Positions 37,460-46,675 of a stretch of DNA of 64,000 nt are shown one piece after another (within the stretch, counting starts at the first letter, position 1; every line of letters starts with the position of its first letter). The DNA is from Streptomyces violaceusniger (GTDB lineage Bacteria > Actinomycetota > Actinomycetes > Streptomycetales > Streptomycetaceae). A program made the position numbers and the translations under genes. The notes under the pieces were generated by a model that was not told the origin of the DNA, did not search any database, and worked only from the letters and a program-made list of their open reading frames with translations. The stretch lies in assembly GCA_005405945.1 (NCBI GenBank), contig BJHW01000001.1:310001-374000 (forward strand), read 5' to 3'.

Positions 37460-38327
37460 GGGCTGTCCCGTAAATGATCTTTGACGTGCCTGGTGGCCTG
37501 CTGGTTTCTGCGTCATCCGGCAAGGACGAGGTTGTGCAGGCGGGCGATGCCGAGCATGGCGTGGTGAACGCCGTCGCCTTTCAGCCGGCAGTCGCGAAGG
37601 ATCTTCCAGCCCTTCATCCGGGCGAAGACGTGCTCCACACGGGCACGGACTTTGCGGTGGGAGGCGTTGTGCTCCTCCTTCCAGTCCGGGAGTTCGCTCT
37701 GGCCTCTCTCGCGGCGGTGCGGGATGACAAGGCCGGTGCCCCGGTAGCCGCCATCGGCGATGACCGTGGTCTTGCCGACGGCGTCTTTCGCGCCGGACAG
37801 CTCCCATGCCCTGCAGTCGTTGCGGTTGCCTGCGACCGGTCGGCCGATGGCGACGACGAGCCGGGTGTCGGCGTCGATGACGACCTGGTGGTTGGTGGAG
37901 TACCGGTAGTTCTTGGACTGCTCGGCGATGGTGTGGTCGCGGGTGGGGACCAGGGTGCCGTCCACGATCAGCACGGTGTGCATGCGGAATCGCTTTCGCT
38001 GCTGGAGCGCGAGCGCGGGTCCGAGGTGGTCGATGATGCGGTCGGCCGCCGACTTGGACACCCCGAACAGCGGGGCCAGTTGGCGCAGGGTCAGGTTGGT
38101 GCGCCAGTACGCGGCGACCAGGAGCACGCGGTCCTCCAGCGGCAGGCTCCAGGGCCGGCCCTTGCGCACCGGGTCCGCACCCTCACGCCGGAGTGCAGTG
38201 ATCAGCTTGCCGAACTGGCGCGGGCTCAGCCCGGTGAACGGGGCTATCCAGGAGGGCTCCGACGCCGTGATCACACCAGACACGGCAAGATCATCTCACC
38301 TGTGACCAGCAGTTACGGGACAGCCCT
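37460..38327 (-). mobile_element. Complete IS5-family element
   Basis: Terminal repeats AGGGCTGTCCCGTAA (37460-37474) and its complement (38313-38327) are identical over 15 bases. TA lies outside on both sides. The element is about 868 bases with one intact transposase gene. Its right flank reads TTAG, which is also the target of the next element. Confidence 0.8.
37513..38283 (-). CDS. IS5-family transposase (DDE_Tnp_4 type)
   Basis: 256 residues, intact. An N-terminal helix-turn-helix (LTLRQLAPLFGVSKSAADRI) precedes the DDE domain. HTVLIVDGTLVPTRDH carries the first aspartate, VIADGGYRGTG the second, and ARVEHVFARMKGWKIL the glutamate. GTG start at 38283. Length and motifs suggest it could be active. 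Confidence 0.88.
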   Translation of the reverse strand: MSGVITASEPSWIAPFTGLSPRQFGKLITALRREGADPVRKGRPWSLPLEDRVLLVAAYWRTNLTLRQLAPLFGVSKSAADRIIDHLGPALALQQRKRFRMHTVLIVDGTLVPTRDHTIAEQSKNYRYSTNHQVVIDADTRLVVAIGRPVAGNRNDCRAWELSGAKDAVGKTTVIADGGYRGTGLVIPHRRERGQSELPDWKEEHNASHRKVRARVEHVFARMKGWKILRDCRLKGDGVHHAMLGIARLHNLVLAG

Positions 38328-38330
38328 TAG

Positions 38331-38427
38331 TACTCCAGTTGCAGTTCGCTATTCCTGCTGGTCAGGAGTCTGTTTCTGAGTGTAGCGAGCTGGCGTGGCG
38401 TCATGTGGCGGAAGTTCGTGACCAGCG
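38331..38427 (+). repeat. Left long inverted repeat of the IS701 element
   Basis: About 97 bases repeated in reverse complement at 39771-39867. One base is missing after position 50 relative to the right copy and one G/A difference is seen. IS701 elements normally carry repeats of a few tens of bases. Confidence 0.8.
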
Positions 38428-38431
38428 GTGT

Positions 38432-39836
38432 GTGATCGCTGTTGTTCTGATCGTGCAAGATGATGTACAGCCTGATGAGTGGGCGAGGGAGCTCGAGGAG
38501 GTGCTGCTGCGGGTCGGTCACCGGTTCGGCCGGGCTGATCTGCGGCGGCGGATGCGTGCCTACGTACACGGTCTGCTGGGTCCGGTGGGCAGGAAGAATG
38601 GCTGGCAGCTGGCCGAGTACGTCGGTCACAGTTCCCCGGCCGGGCTCCAGCACCTTCTGAACCGAGCCCGGTGGGACGCTGACGAGATCCGCGACGATGT
38701 ACAGGCGTATGTCGCCGAGCGGCTTGGCGAGGACGACGGTGTCCTCGTGATCGACGAGACGGGCTTTCTCAAGAAGGGCGATACCTCGGCCGGGGTTCAG
38801 CGGCAGTATTCGGGTACGGCAGGCCGTACCGAGAACTGCCAGGTCGCGGTCTTCGCCGCCTATGCCTCGTCCCGGGGCAGGACGCTGGTGGACCGGGAGT
38901 TGTACCTGCCGAAGTCCTGGACGTCGGACCGGGAACGGTGCCGGGAGGCGAAGGTGCCCGACGGCCGCGGTTTCGCCACCAAGACCGAGCTGGCGCGGGT
39001 CCTGGTGGCCCGGGCACTGTCCTCGCCGCTGCCCATCTCCTGGGTGACCGCGGACGCGCTCTACGGCCAGGACTGGCACTTCCGTCACATGGTCGAGGAG
39101 GCCGGCCTCGGCTATGTCGTCGCGGTCCCGAAATCGCAGCAGGTCAAGTCGCTTGCCGGGTGCTGGCGCATCGACCAACTTGTCGGGGACGCCCCAGATG
39201 AAGCCTGGGAGCGGCTGTCCTGCGGCGAGGGCGCCAAGGGCCCACGCGTCTACGACTGGGCCGCCGCCCAGCTTCCCGCCATCCCGTTCTTCGACGGCGG
39301 CGAGCCGTCCCACCGCAGGTGGGTCATGGCCCGCCGCAGCATCGCCCGCCCCGACGAGATCGCCTACTACCTCGCCTACGCTCCCACCGGCACGGCAGTC
39401 AGCCAGCTCGTGAAGGTGGCCGGCAGCCGCTGGTCCATCGAGTCCTGCTTCCAGAGCGCGAAGAACGAGTGCGGGCTGGACCAGTACGAAGTCCGTCGCT
39501 ACGTCGGCTGGTACCGGCACATCACCCTGGCCATGCTCGCGCATGCCTTCCTCGCCGCCACGACCGCCCACGCACGAACGGCAAGGGGGCTGGAGAAACG
39601 GATCGCCCCTCGCCCCGCTCAGCCTGGCAGAAATCCGCAGGCTCATGGCAGCTTGCCGCCCCGAGACCGGCCATCACCAACGGCGCCGCACCGACCAGGC
39701 GCTGAGATGGTCCTCCTGGCGCCGCCGACACCAGGCCACCGCCAGACACTGCCACTACAAACGCCGCACTGCTGGTCACGAACTTCCGCCACATGACGCC
39801 ACGTCAGCTCGCTACAGCTCAGAAACAGACTCCTGA
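38432..39836 (+). CDS. IS701-family transposase (one frame break near the C-terminus)
   Basis: About 465 residues. Catalytic blocks are VLVIDETGFLKKG (first D), WVTADALYGQDWHFRHMVEE (second D) and SRWSIESCFQSAKNECGLD (E). The last 75 residues, LAPLSLAEIRRLMAACRPE, lie in another frame after about 39600. Here the correction needs a base removed, opposite to the other breaks, so it may be genuine. The start is uncertain; GTG 38432 lies inside the element beyond the long repeat. Confidence 0.75.
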
Positions 39837-39867
39837 CCAGCAGGAATAGCGAACTGCAACTGGAGTA
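39771..39867 (-). repeat. Right long inverted repeat of the IS701 element
   Basis: Reverse complement of 38331-38427 with the differences noted there. It covers the end of the transposase reading frame. Confidence 0.8.
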
Positions 39868-39870
39868 TTA

Positions 39871-40744
39871 GAGCTTGTCTCACGTGGCGAGTTTGGCGAG
39901 CTTCTTGTAGCAGGTCAGGGCTGCCGCGAGCCCGAGGAAGGCGAGGAAGTGGTTCCCTTTTCGCTCGTATCGCACGGTCAGGCGACGGTAGCCGAAGAGC
40001 CAGGAGATCGACCGCTCGATCTTCCAGCGGTGTCGGCCGAGGCGCTCGCTGGACTCAATGCCGGGTCGGGCGATGCGTGGGACTATGCCGCGGCCGCGCA
40101 GCCACGAGAGACGATCGGTGGAGTGGTAGGCCTTGTCGGCGCGGAGCCTTCCCGGGCGGCGGCGTCGCGGTCCACGGCGGGAGCGGATAGCGGGTACGCC
40201 CACGATCAGCGGAAGGAGTGCCTGGCTGTCGTGGACATTGGCGCCGGAGACGCCGAGGGCGAGAGGTAAGCCTTGCGCGTCGGACAGGACGTGCAGTTTG
40301 CTGCCCTTCTTGCCCCGGTCGACCGGATTGCGCCCGGTCAGTGATCCCCTTTTTTCGCACGAACCGAGGCCGCATCCACGATCGCCGAGGTCCAGTCCAC
40401 CTCACCGCGAGCTCCGAGCTCGTCCAGGACAGCCTGGTGCAGGCGACGCCACAGCCCAGCCTCGGTCCATGCGGCGAACCGGCGATGTGCGGTCGCCGGC
40501 GAGACACCGAACGTCTCCGGTAGATGCCGCCAGGCGCAGCCGCTGGTCAGCACGTACACGACGGCCGCGAACACCGCTCGCTCATCAACCGGGGCCGTCC
40601 CTCCACCCTGCGGACGCGAGGAGAAAGACGGAAGCAACGGAGCAACAAGCGACCAGAGTTCGTCAGGAACCAACCGCTGCGAAAGATCAACACCCATGGC
40701 ACAGCATCATGCCGCACCGTTCTGACGCCACGTGAGACAAGCTC
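39871..40744 (-). mobile_element. IS5-family element, IS427 type
   Basis: Terminal repeats GAGCTTGTCTCACGTGGCG at the left (39871-39889) and its complement at the right (40726-40744) match over 19 bases. TTA flanks both sides (39868-39870, 40745-40747), a 3-base duplication. Length 874 bases, encoding two overlapping frames. Confidence 0.85.
39880..40697 (-). CDS. IS427-type transposase, OrfA-OrfB with programmed -1 frameshift
   Basis: OrfA (40697-40338) has the DUF4096-type N-terminal domain and SAIVDAASVRAKKG. OrfB continues in the -1 frame with LTGRNPVDRGKKGSKLHVL, ADKAYHSTDRLSWLRGRGI (second D) and RWKIERSISWLFGYRRL (E) to 39880. The slip site is A6G at 40349-40355 on the minus strand. 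A -1 shift there joins the frames exactly, the normal expression mode for this group. Fused length is about 272 residues. Confidence 0.85.
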
Positions 40745-41353
40745 TTAGTGTCCTGCGCCAGAGATTCGTCGGCAGAATTGGGCGAGAGATTCGAGGATCT
40801 CCTCGGCGGTCTTGGTCCAGATGAACGGCTTCGGGTCTGTGTTCCAGTTCTTGACCCAGGCGCGGATATCGGCTTCCAGGGCCTGGACGTTCTTGTGTGC
40901 GCCGCGGCGGATCTTCTGGTCGGCCAGGAAGCCGAACCACCGCTCGACCTGGTTGATCCATGAGGATCCGGTCGGGGTGAAGTGCATGTGGAAGCGTGGG
41001 TGCTTGGTCAGCCACGTCCTGATCGCAGGTGTCTTGTGGGTGCCGTAGTTGTCGCAGATGAGGTGGATCTGGAGGTGTGCGGGCACCTCCTTGTCGATCT
41101 TGATCAGGAACTTCTTGAACTCCGCTGCCCGGTGGCGTCGGTGCAGGGAGCTGATGACCTCGCCGGTGGCGACATCGAAGGCAGCGAACAGCGTGGTCAG
41201 GCCGTTGCGGACGTAGTCGTGGGTGCGCCGCTCGGGCATGCCGGGCATTATCGGCAGCACGGGCTGGGACCGGTCCAGGGCCTGGATCTGGGACTTCTCG
41301 TCCACCGAGAGGACCACCGCACCCTCGGGCGGGTTGAAGTACAGCCCGACCAC
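40745..41353 (-). pseudogene. IS630-family transposase, C-terminal part
   Basis: 202 residues remain. VVLSVDEKSQIQALDRSQP has the first catalytic aspartate, HLICDNYGTHKTPAIRTWL the second, and TPTGSSWINQVERWFGFL the glutamate. The N-terminal helix-turn-helix domains are missing: at about 41354 the sequence switches to another IS701 transposase on the opposite strand, also truncated. Its 3' end is cut close to the TTAG shared with the IS427 element. Confidence 0.8.
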
Positions 41354-41356
41354 GTC

Positions 41357-42610
41357 AAAAACGACTGCTACCTGCGGGGACTGATGCTGGACGGCCGCCG
41401 CAAGTCGATCCAGGCCATGGCCGCTCGGCTGCCGGACGGCAACGAACAGAACCTGCAGCAGTTCGTGAACCAGTCCACCTGGGACCCGGCGCCGGTGGCG
41501 CGGCGGATCTGCGAACGCATGCTGCCACTGGTCAACCCGACGGCCTGGGTGATCGACGACGTGTCGCTACCCAAGGACGGAAGAATGTCGGTCGCCGTGG
41601 CCCGGCAGTACTGCGGAGCCCTGGGCAAACGCGCCAACTGCCAGGTCGCGGTCAGCGTCCACGCCGCCAGTGACACGGCCTCCTGTCCACTTCAGTGGCG
41701 GCTGTTCCTGCCCAGGGAGTGGGCGGCGGACACCGCCCGCAGGACCGTCACCCGCGTCCCGCCCGAGGCCGGGCACCGCGAGAAGTGGCGGCTGGCTCTG
41801 GACATGCTCGACACGCTTGCCGACTGGGGAATGAGGCCGCCGGCCGTCGTGGCCGACGCCGCCTACGGCACCAACGCACACCTACGGGCCGCCCTGGCAG
41901 AGCGGGGAATCGACTACATGCTGGCCGTCCGCGCGGACGTGACCGCCCACCCATTCGACGCCCAACCGACAACCCCGGACCGCAAGGGCCCCGTCGGCTG
42001 CCGGCCCCAGCCCCGCTACCGCCACCCCGCACTCTCAGTGGCAGCCCTCGCCACCGGCCTCGGACAGGAGGCGTTCACCTCCCTCGCCTGGCGGCAGGGC
42101 TCACGCGGCGAGTTACGTTCCCGCTTCGCCGCCGTGCGCGTGAGGCCCGCAGGCCAAGCCGTCGAGCGCCCTGTCCGGGCCGCCGCCTCGGCCGAACAGG
42201 GCTGGTGGGACGGCATCCTGCCCGACTGCTGGCTGCTGGTCGAATGGCCCGAAGAGGCCGAGGCCCCCACCGACTACTGGCTGTCCGACCTGCCGGCCGA
42301 CACCCCGATCGCCGACCTGGTCCGCCTGGCCAAGGTCCGCCGGCGCGTCGAGCACGACTACCGCGAACTCAAGCACGGCCTGGGCCTGGACCACTTCGAA
42401 GGCCGCTCCTGGCCCGGCTGGCACCACCACATCACCCTCGTGACCGCCGCCCACGCCTTCCTCACCGAACAACGTCTGGCCCCAAAAGCACCTGAACCGC
42501 ACTCACCCTCTACCAGATCCTCGACGCACTCCAAGACATCCTGAGGTGCTGGACCGGCACCTGCACCACCTGCCACCAGCCCCTCCCCACCAGGACCACA
42601 ACACCTAGAT
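41357..42610 (+). pseudogene. IS701-family transposase, N-terminally truncated, one frame break
   Basis: The frame gives SIQAMAARLPDGNEQNLQQF, AWVIDDVSLPKDGRMSVA (first D), PAVVADAAYGTNAHLRAAL (second D) and RVEHDYRELKHGLGLDHFEG (E). About 50 N-terminal residues are lost at the junction with the IS630 fragment. After about 42490 the C-terminus (LTLYQILDALQDILRCW) lies in another frame, one base short again. Confidence 0.8.
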
Positions 42611-42936
42611 CAAGACAGACCTGACGGAGTCCTATCTAGGGCGTCCGACGGCAGTTGCCCTACGAGGATCACCGGGCTGCGCGTGCTCGCCCTGTCCCCC
42701 GGCGACCAGCACCGAGTTCTTCGACGACGCACCTCACCAGGCCACGCGCGCCCGCCGTATCCGCAAGGAACCGCAACTGCATGACTGGCTGGGCACCGTT
42801 CGGATCTCACCGCGCGGAGGGAACACGTGGCGCGTATCGTCGTAAACGGACCTTCGGAGGGGGATGTCTCCCTGCGCCGCCCTCGTTTTCGGGACGGACA
42901 GGCGGCGCCACGTCACCAGAGAGGTCAGTGATTGCC
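42611..42936. other. Region between IS cluster and lectin gene
   Basis: About 325 bases with no convincing ORF. It should hold the lectin promoter. AGAGAGG at 42918-42924 is the only ribosome-binding-like sequence near the start. Confidence 0.4.
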
Positions 42937-44019
42937 ATGGCTACGGTGAGCAGCGTCCGGTACGTTTCCCCCTTCTCCTGGGTCGCTCTCAACGCGAGCG
43001 AAGGACTGGAGGTCTTCGCCCGCGCTTTCGACGGCACCGTTCAGCACAACTGGCAGACGGCCCCGAACCGCAACGAATGGTCGGGGTGGTACTCGCTCGG
43101 CGGCGACCTGGAAAGCGACCCGGTCGTGGCCACGAACCTCGATGCCCGGTTGGAGGTTTTCGCCCGCACTGCGGACGGCAAGGTCCAGCATGTCTGGCAA
43201 AACACCCCCCACAGCGGTGAATGGTCGGGGTGGTACTCGCTCCCCGGCGACCCCTCCGCGGCGAGCGTCCCGACCGTCGCCAGGAACTTCGATGGCCATC
43301 TGGAGGTTTTCGTCCGTGCCACGGACGGTTCCGTCCAGCACATCTGGCAAACCGCCCCGAACAACGGATGGAGAGACGATTGGGAAACTCTCTTCTTCAG
43401 CGGAGTGGTGGGCGACACGGCGGTCCTACAGGACGCCGATGGTCGGCTGGAGGCTTTCGCCCGCGCCTACGGCGACGTGGAAGAGGAACTCACCGTTCTG
43501 CACGCCTATCAGCGCCCCAACATCGGAGGATGGGCCCTCGGCGAACTCGCCGGCACCCCGCAGGGTGACCCGACGGTCGTCCTGAACACCTCTGGCCAGC
43601 AGGAGGTCTTCGTCCTCGCCCCGGGCGGCTTCGTCGAGCACATCTGGCAGACGGAACCCGGCAACGGATGGGCCTCGGACTGGCATGCGCTCGGCGGCGA
43701 CAGTCCGATGGGTACCCCTGCCGTCGGCGTGAACATCGATGGTCGGCTGGACGTCGTCGTCCGGCAGGAAGGCGGCGCCCTCCAGCACAAATGGCAGACC
43801 AGCCCCGCCCCCGAGGGCGCATGGTCGCCCGATTGGGCATCGCTCGACAGCGGCGGCCTGCTCGTGATCGGCGACCCGGTGGTCGTCTCGAACGCCGATG
43901 GCCGCCTGGAGGTCTTCGCCCTCTTCGGCGACGGGACCATCAGGTGCACCTGGCAGAACACCGCCGGTGACGACACCGACTGGTCGGCCTGGCAGTCGCT
44001 CGGCGTCCCCGGACAGTAG
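42937..44019 (+). CDS. PLL-like beta-propeller lectin
   Basis: 360 residues made almost wholly of about seven blades of 45-50 residues. Each has a DGRLEVFAR-type strand followed by DGxVQHxWQTxP and WSxWxSLGG (examples: LEVFARTADGKVQHVWQ, LEVFVRATDGSVQHIWQ). This is the layout of Photorhabdus PLL-type fucose-binding propellers, where tryptophans between blades line the sugar sites. No signal peptide, so it is cytosolic or leaves by lysis or an unusual route. Start is ATG 42937; GTG 42928 is possible but too close to AGAGAGG. Base use is like its neighbours. Confidence 0.82.
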   Translation: MATVSSVRYVSPFSWVALNASEGLEVFARAFDGTVQHNWQTAPNRNEWSGWYSLGGDLESDPVVATNLDARLEVFARTADGKVQHVWQNTPHSGEWSGWYSLPGDPSAASVPTVARNFDGHLEVFVRATDGSVQHIWQTAPNNGWRDDWETLFFSGVVGDTAVLQDADGRLEAFARAYGDVEEELTVLHAYQRPNIGGWALGELAGTPQGDPTVVLNTSGQQEVFVLAPGGFVEHIWQTEPGNGWASDWHALGGDSPMGTPAVGVNIDGRLDVVVRQEGGALQHKWQTSPAPEGAWSPDWASLDSGGLLVIGDPVVVSNADGRLEVFALFGDGTIRCTWQNTAGDDTDWSAWQSLGVPGQ

Positions 44020-44065
44020 CCTCCTGCGGTCCCGGGGTCCGGTCCGGTCGTACCTCGGGGCCGGG

Positions 44066-44425
44066 TCACTGGGTGAAGAAGGACGGCGGGTGGGTGGGGC
44101 CGGTCGTGTAGAGGAAGAGGCCCACGTGGCTGCCACGTCCCACCGACATGCCGGTCGGTTCGCGCGCCGCGTCGAAGGCCGGGGTGCCCGGTGCGAGGTG
44201 GCGTTCCTCCAGCGGCCAGAACCGGTCCGGGTCCCCGCCGTGGTTCAGCCCGAACTCGTACGTGTCGAAATGGAGGAAGAGCGAGAGCGGGTCCCCGCAC
44301 ACCCCGCACGTCAGCGAGAACTGCATGTCCGTCGTCGCCCAGCACATGCTGCCGCCGAGCTTGCAGTCGGGGAACGTCGACACCTCGTCGCACGTGTCGT
44401 CCAGCCGCTCCCGGAGGGCTTCCGG
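44066..44425 (-). pseudogene. Hypothetical protein, 5'-truncated, with CxxC
   Basis: The open frame has LSLTCGVCGDPLSLFLHFDT-like core (residues FSLTCGVCGDPL), DTYEFGLNHGGDPDRFWPLE and a tail ending in GLFLYTTGPTHPPSFFTQ. Homologous-looking codons continue upstream of the GTG at 44383 (ALRERLDDTCDE) until a stop and the recombinase boundary near 44425, so the 5' end is lost. The CxxC may bind zinc. Family not recognised. Confidence 0.45.
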
Positions 44426-45427
44426 CGCCTACGACCTCCGGCACCTGTGGCGGTTCTTCGAGAACCGGGACCTGAGTCGGGAGCGGTTCGGTCCGCCGGA
44501 CGCGATCGCGCTGCTGGAGTACCTGCGGTCGGTGCCGTCCCGTCGGCCGCGCCGACGGATGACGCTGTCGGTGGTGACCTTGGACGCCGACGGCCCGGCG
44601 ACCAAGCTCGCGGCGAGCACGGTCAACCGGATCCTGGCGGCGGTGTCCTCGTTCTACGAGTACGCGATCCTGGCCGGACTGCTGGAGCGGGCCAACCCGA
44701 TCGAGAAGCGCCTGGATCCCGCCTTGCAGCGCGTCTCCGACCGGCACCGCCCACTCATGGGCCGTGCCAGCCGGCAGCGCCCCGTCCGCCGGGCGGTACG
44801 TGTCAAGACCGTTCAGCGGGTGCCCCGCCCCCTGGACGACGAGCAGCTCCAGTTGCTGCTCGCGCAGCTGCGAGGGCTGCGCGACCGGGCGATCGTGCTG
44901 CTGATGCTCCATGGCGGGCTGAGGCCCGGCGAGGTCCTTGGCCTGCACCTCGACGACCTGGCCTACGAGCGGCGGCGCGTGGTGGTCCGGCATCGTGACA
45001 ACCATCCCAAGCGCGCCCGGTCGAAGTCCCGCCAGGAACGGGTCGTGAACCTGCACGAGGCGGAGACCCTGGCCACGGTCAGCGCCTACGTGATGAACGA
45101 GCGACCGCAGGACGCCGACAGCCGACTGTTGTTCCTGATCGGCGGCCGCGGCACCCGCCGTCTGGAGCCGCTCGGCTACGACGGGCTGGTGCGGATGTTC
45201 TCCCGGGCCGGCATCCGCGAGCCCTGGGTGCCCCCCATGCTCTGCGCCACACTCACGCGACCCGCATGTGGGAGGGCGGGATGCGGGAGCTGACGCTGCA
45301 GAAGCGACTCGGTCACGCATCGCCGGAATCGACGCGTCTTTACACCCAGGTCTCCGACCCTGCCGTCGTCGCCGACTACCACCAGGCCCTGGACGCCCTG
45401 GGCAAGCCCCGCGAGGCCACCTCATGA
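44406..45427 (+). pseudogene. tnpA: Tn554 TnpA-like tyrosine recombinase, N-terminally truncated
   Basis: The catalytic domain is complete: arginine in HGGLRPGEVLGLHLDDL, H-x-x-R in HALRHTHATRM, then LGHASPESTRLYTQVSD with the nucleophilic tyrosine. The frame breaks in the CCCCCC run at 45231-45236; one more C restores it, so the break is probably an assembly error. The N-terminal SAM-like domain is cut at about 44406, where another gene fragment begins. The stop overlaps the next ATG (ATGA), as in Tn554-type operons. Confidence 0.75.
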
Positions 45428-46675
45428 GGGGTGGCCCGACCTCCACCGCGGCCATGGCAGCCACCCCAGGCCCGGTCCGCCGACAACGTCCCCGGCACTG
45501 CCCCGAGCAGGAGTACGTGAGGTTCGTCCGCAGTCAGGACGGCTTCAACCACCATTATCTCAACGCCAAACTGCGCTACTACCGGGCCTTTCGCGAACGG
45601 TGGCCGGACCTGGCCACGTGGTTCGCCGAGCCGCTGGCCAAGCGGGTGGGCCGACTGCCCGGCGAGTCCTTCCACCGCCTCTCGTTCCCCGCCTCGCACA
45701 GGGCCCGGCCCTACCTGACCTACCTCGGCCTGCGCGGATACGCGACGTTCGACTACCCGTGGATGTTCGCCGTCGGCCAGCTGCGTGTCCACGACCAAGC
45801 CGCGCTCGCCGGGATCGACCTGGGCACCGCGCCGCTGGTCGTGGAGGCGCTCGCTCTCGGCTACAGCAGCCCGGCGGCGAAGCAGGCAATGCACTGGTCG
45901 ATTGCCCGCATCGTGCTCCGCAACGGCCTGCCCGACGTCGCCGACATCACCGGCGAGCACATCACCGAGGTCCTCGAAGCGATCCGGCTCGTCCCCGAGG
46001 ATCCGGAGTTCGCGGCCTGCTACCCATCGGCCGAGCAGTTCTACGAGGGCCCGGCCAAGTGCTGGATCACGCACCTGCACCAGCTGGAGGTGGTGCTCTT
46101 CCACCGCGGACAGGTCGCCGTTCAGCCGCGCAAGCTGATGCCGTCGTGGGAGCCGCCCCTGGAACTGCAGCCCCGGATGCAGGCCGTCGCGGAGGAGTGG
46201 CTCGCGGCCCGCAGGCTGACCGACGCACCCTCGACGGTGGACAAGCTGGAACTCGCGGTGCGGGTCTTCGGGCAGTGGCTCGGTGAACACCATCCCGGCA
46301 TCACGACATTCGCCGACGTCACGCGCCCGCACTGCCTTGACTGGATCGGCCACATCGCCGAGGCACCGGCCCCGACCACGGGCAAACCCCTGGGCGTCAT
46401 GTCGCGGATCCAGCGGATCTCCGGGCTGTCGCAGTTCTTCCGGGACACTGCGCTCTGGCAGTACGAGGACGTGCCCGGCCACACCCTCATCGGCGCCGGT
46501 GACGCCCCGAAGTACCCGCGGAAGGTGCCGCGGTTCATCCCCGAGCAGGACCTCGACCGGCTGATGCCCGCCATCGACGCGATCGCCTGCCCGTTCCAGC
46601 GGGCTGCCTTGCTGGTCGCCCGCTGGTCCGGAGCCCGCCGCACCGAGATCCGGCGCCTTCCGATCGACTGTCAGT
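45424..46675 (+). pseudogene. tnpB: Tn554 TnpB-like tyrosine recombinase, C-terminally truncated
   Basis: About 416 residues up to the junction. The N-terminal region (YVRFVRSQDGFNHHYLNAKL) and the start of the catalytic domain (FQRAALLVARWSGARRTEIR, first arginine) are present. The H-x-x-R and tyrosine are lost because near 46671 the sequence passes into the convergent D-aminoacylase gene. A full TnpB is about 630 residues. No TnpC gene is present. Confidence 0.8.

Larger units (their letters stand above)
38331..39867 (+). mobile_element. IS701-family element with very long inverted repeats
   Basis: The element is bounded by direct TTAG copies (38327-38330 and 39868-39871), the expected 4-base duplication for IS701. 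Its ends are inverted repeats of about 97 bases, identical apart from one indel and one or two substitutions, starting TACTCCAGTTGCAGTTCGCT. Length 1537 bases. Confidence 0.85.

Noticed and set aside
43509..45464. A 651-codon minus-strand frame across the lectin and recombinase
   Set aside because: It is antisense to repeat-rich lectin codons and to the recombinase catalytic motifs; no homology is visible.
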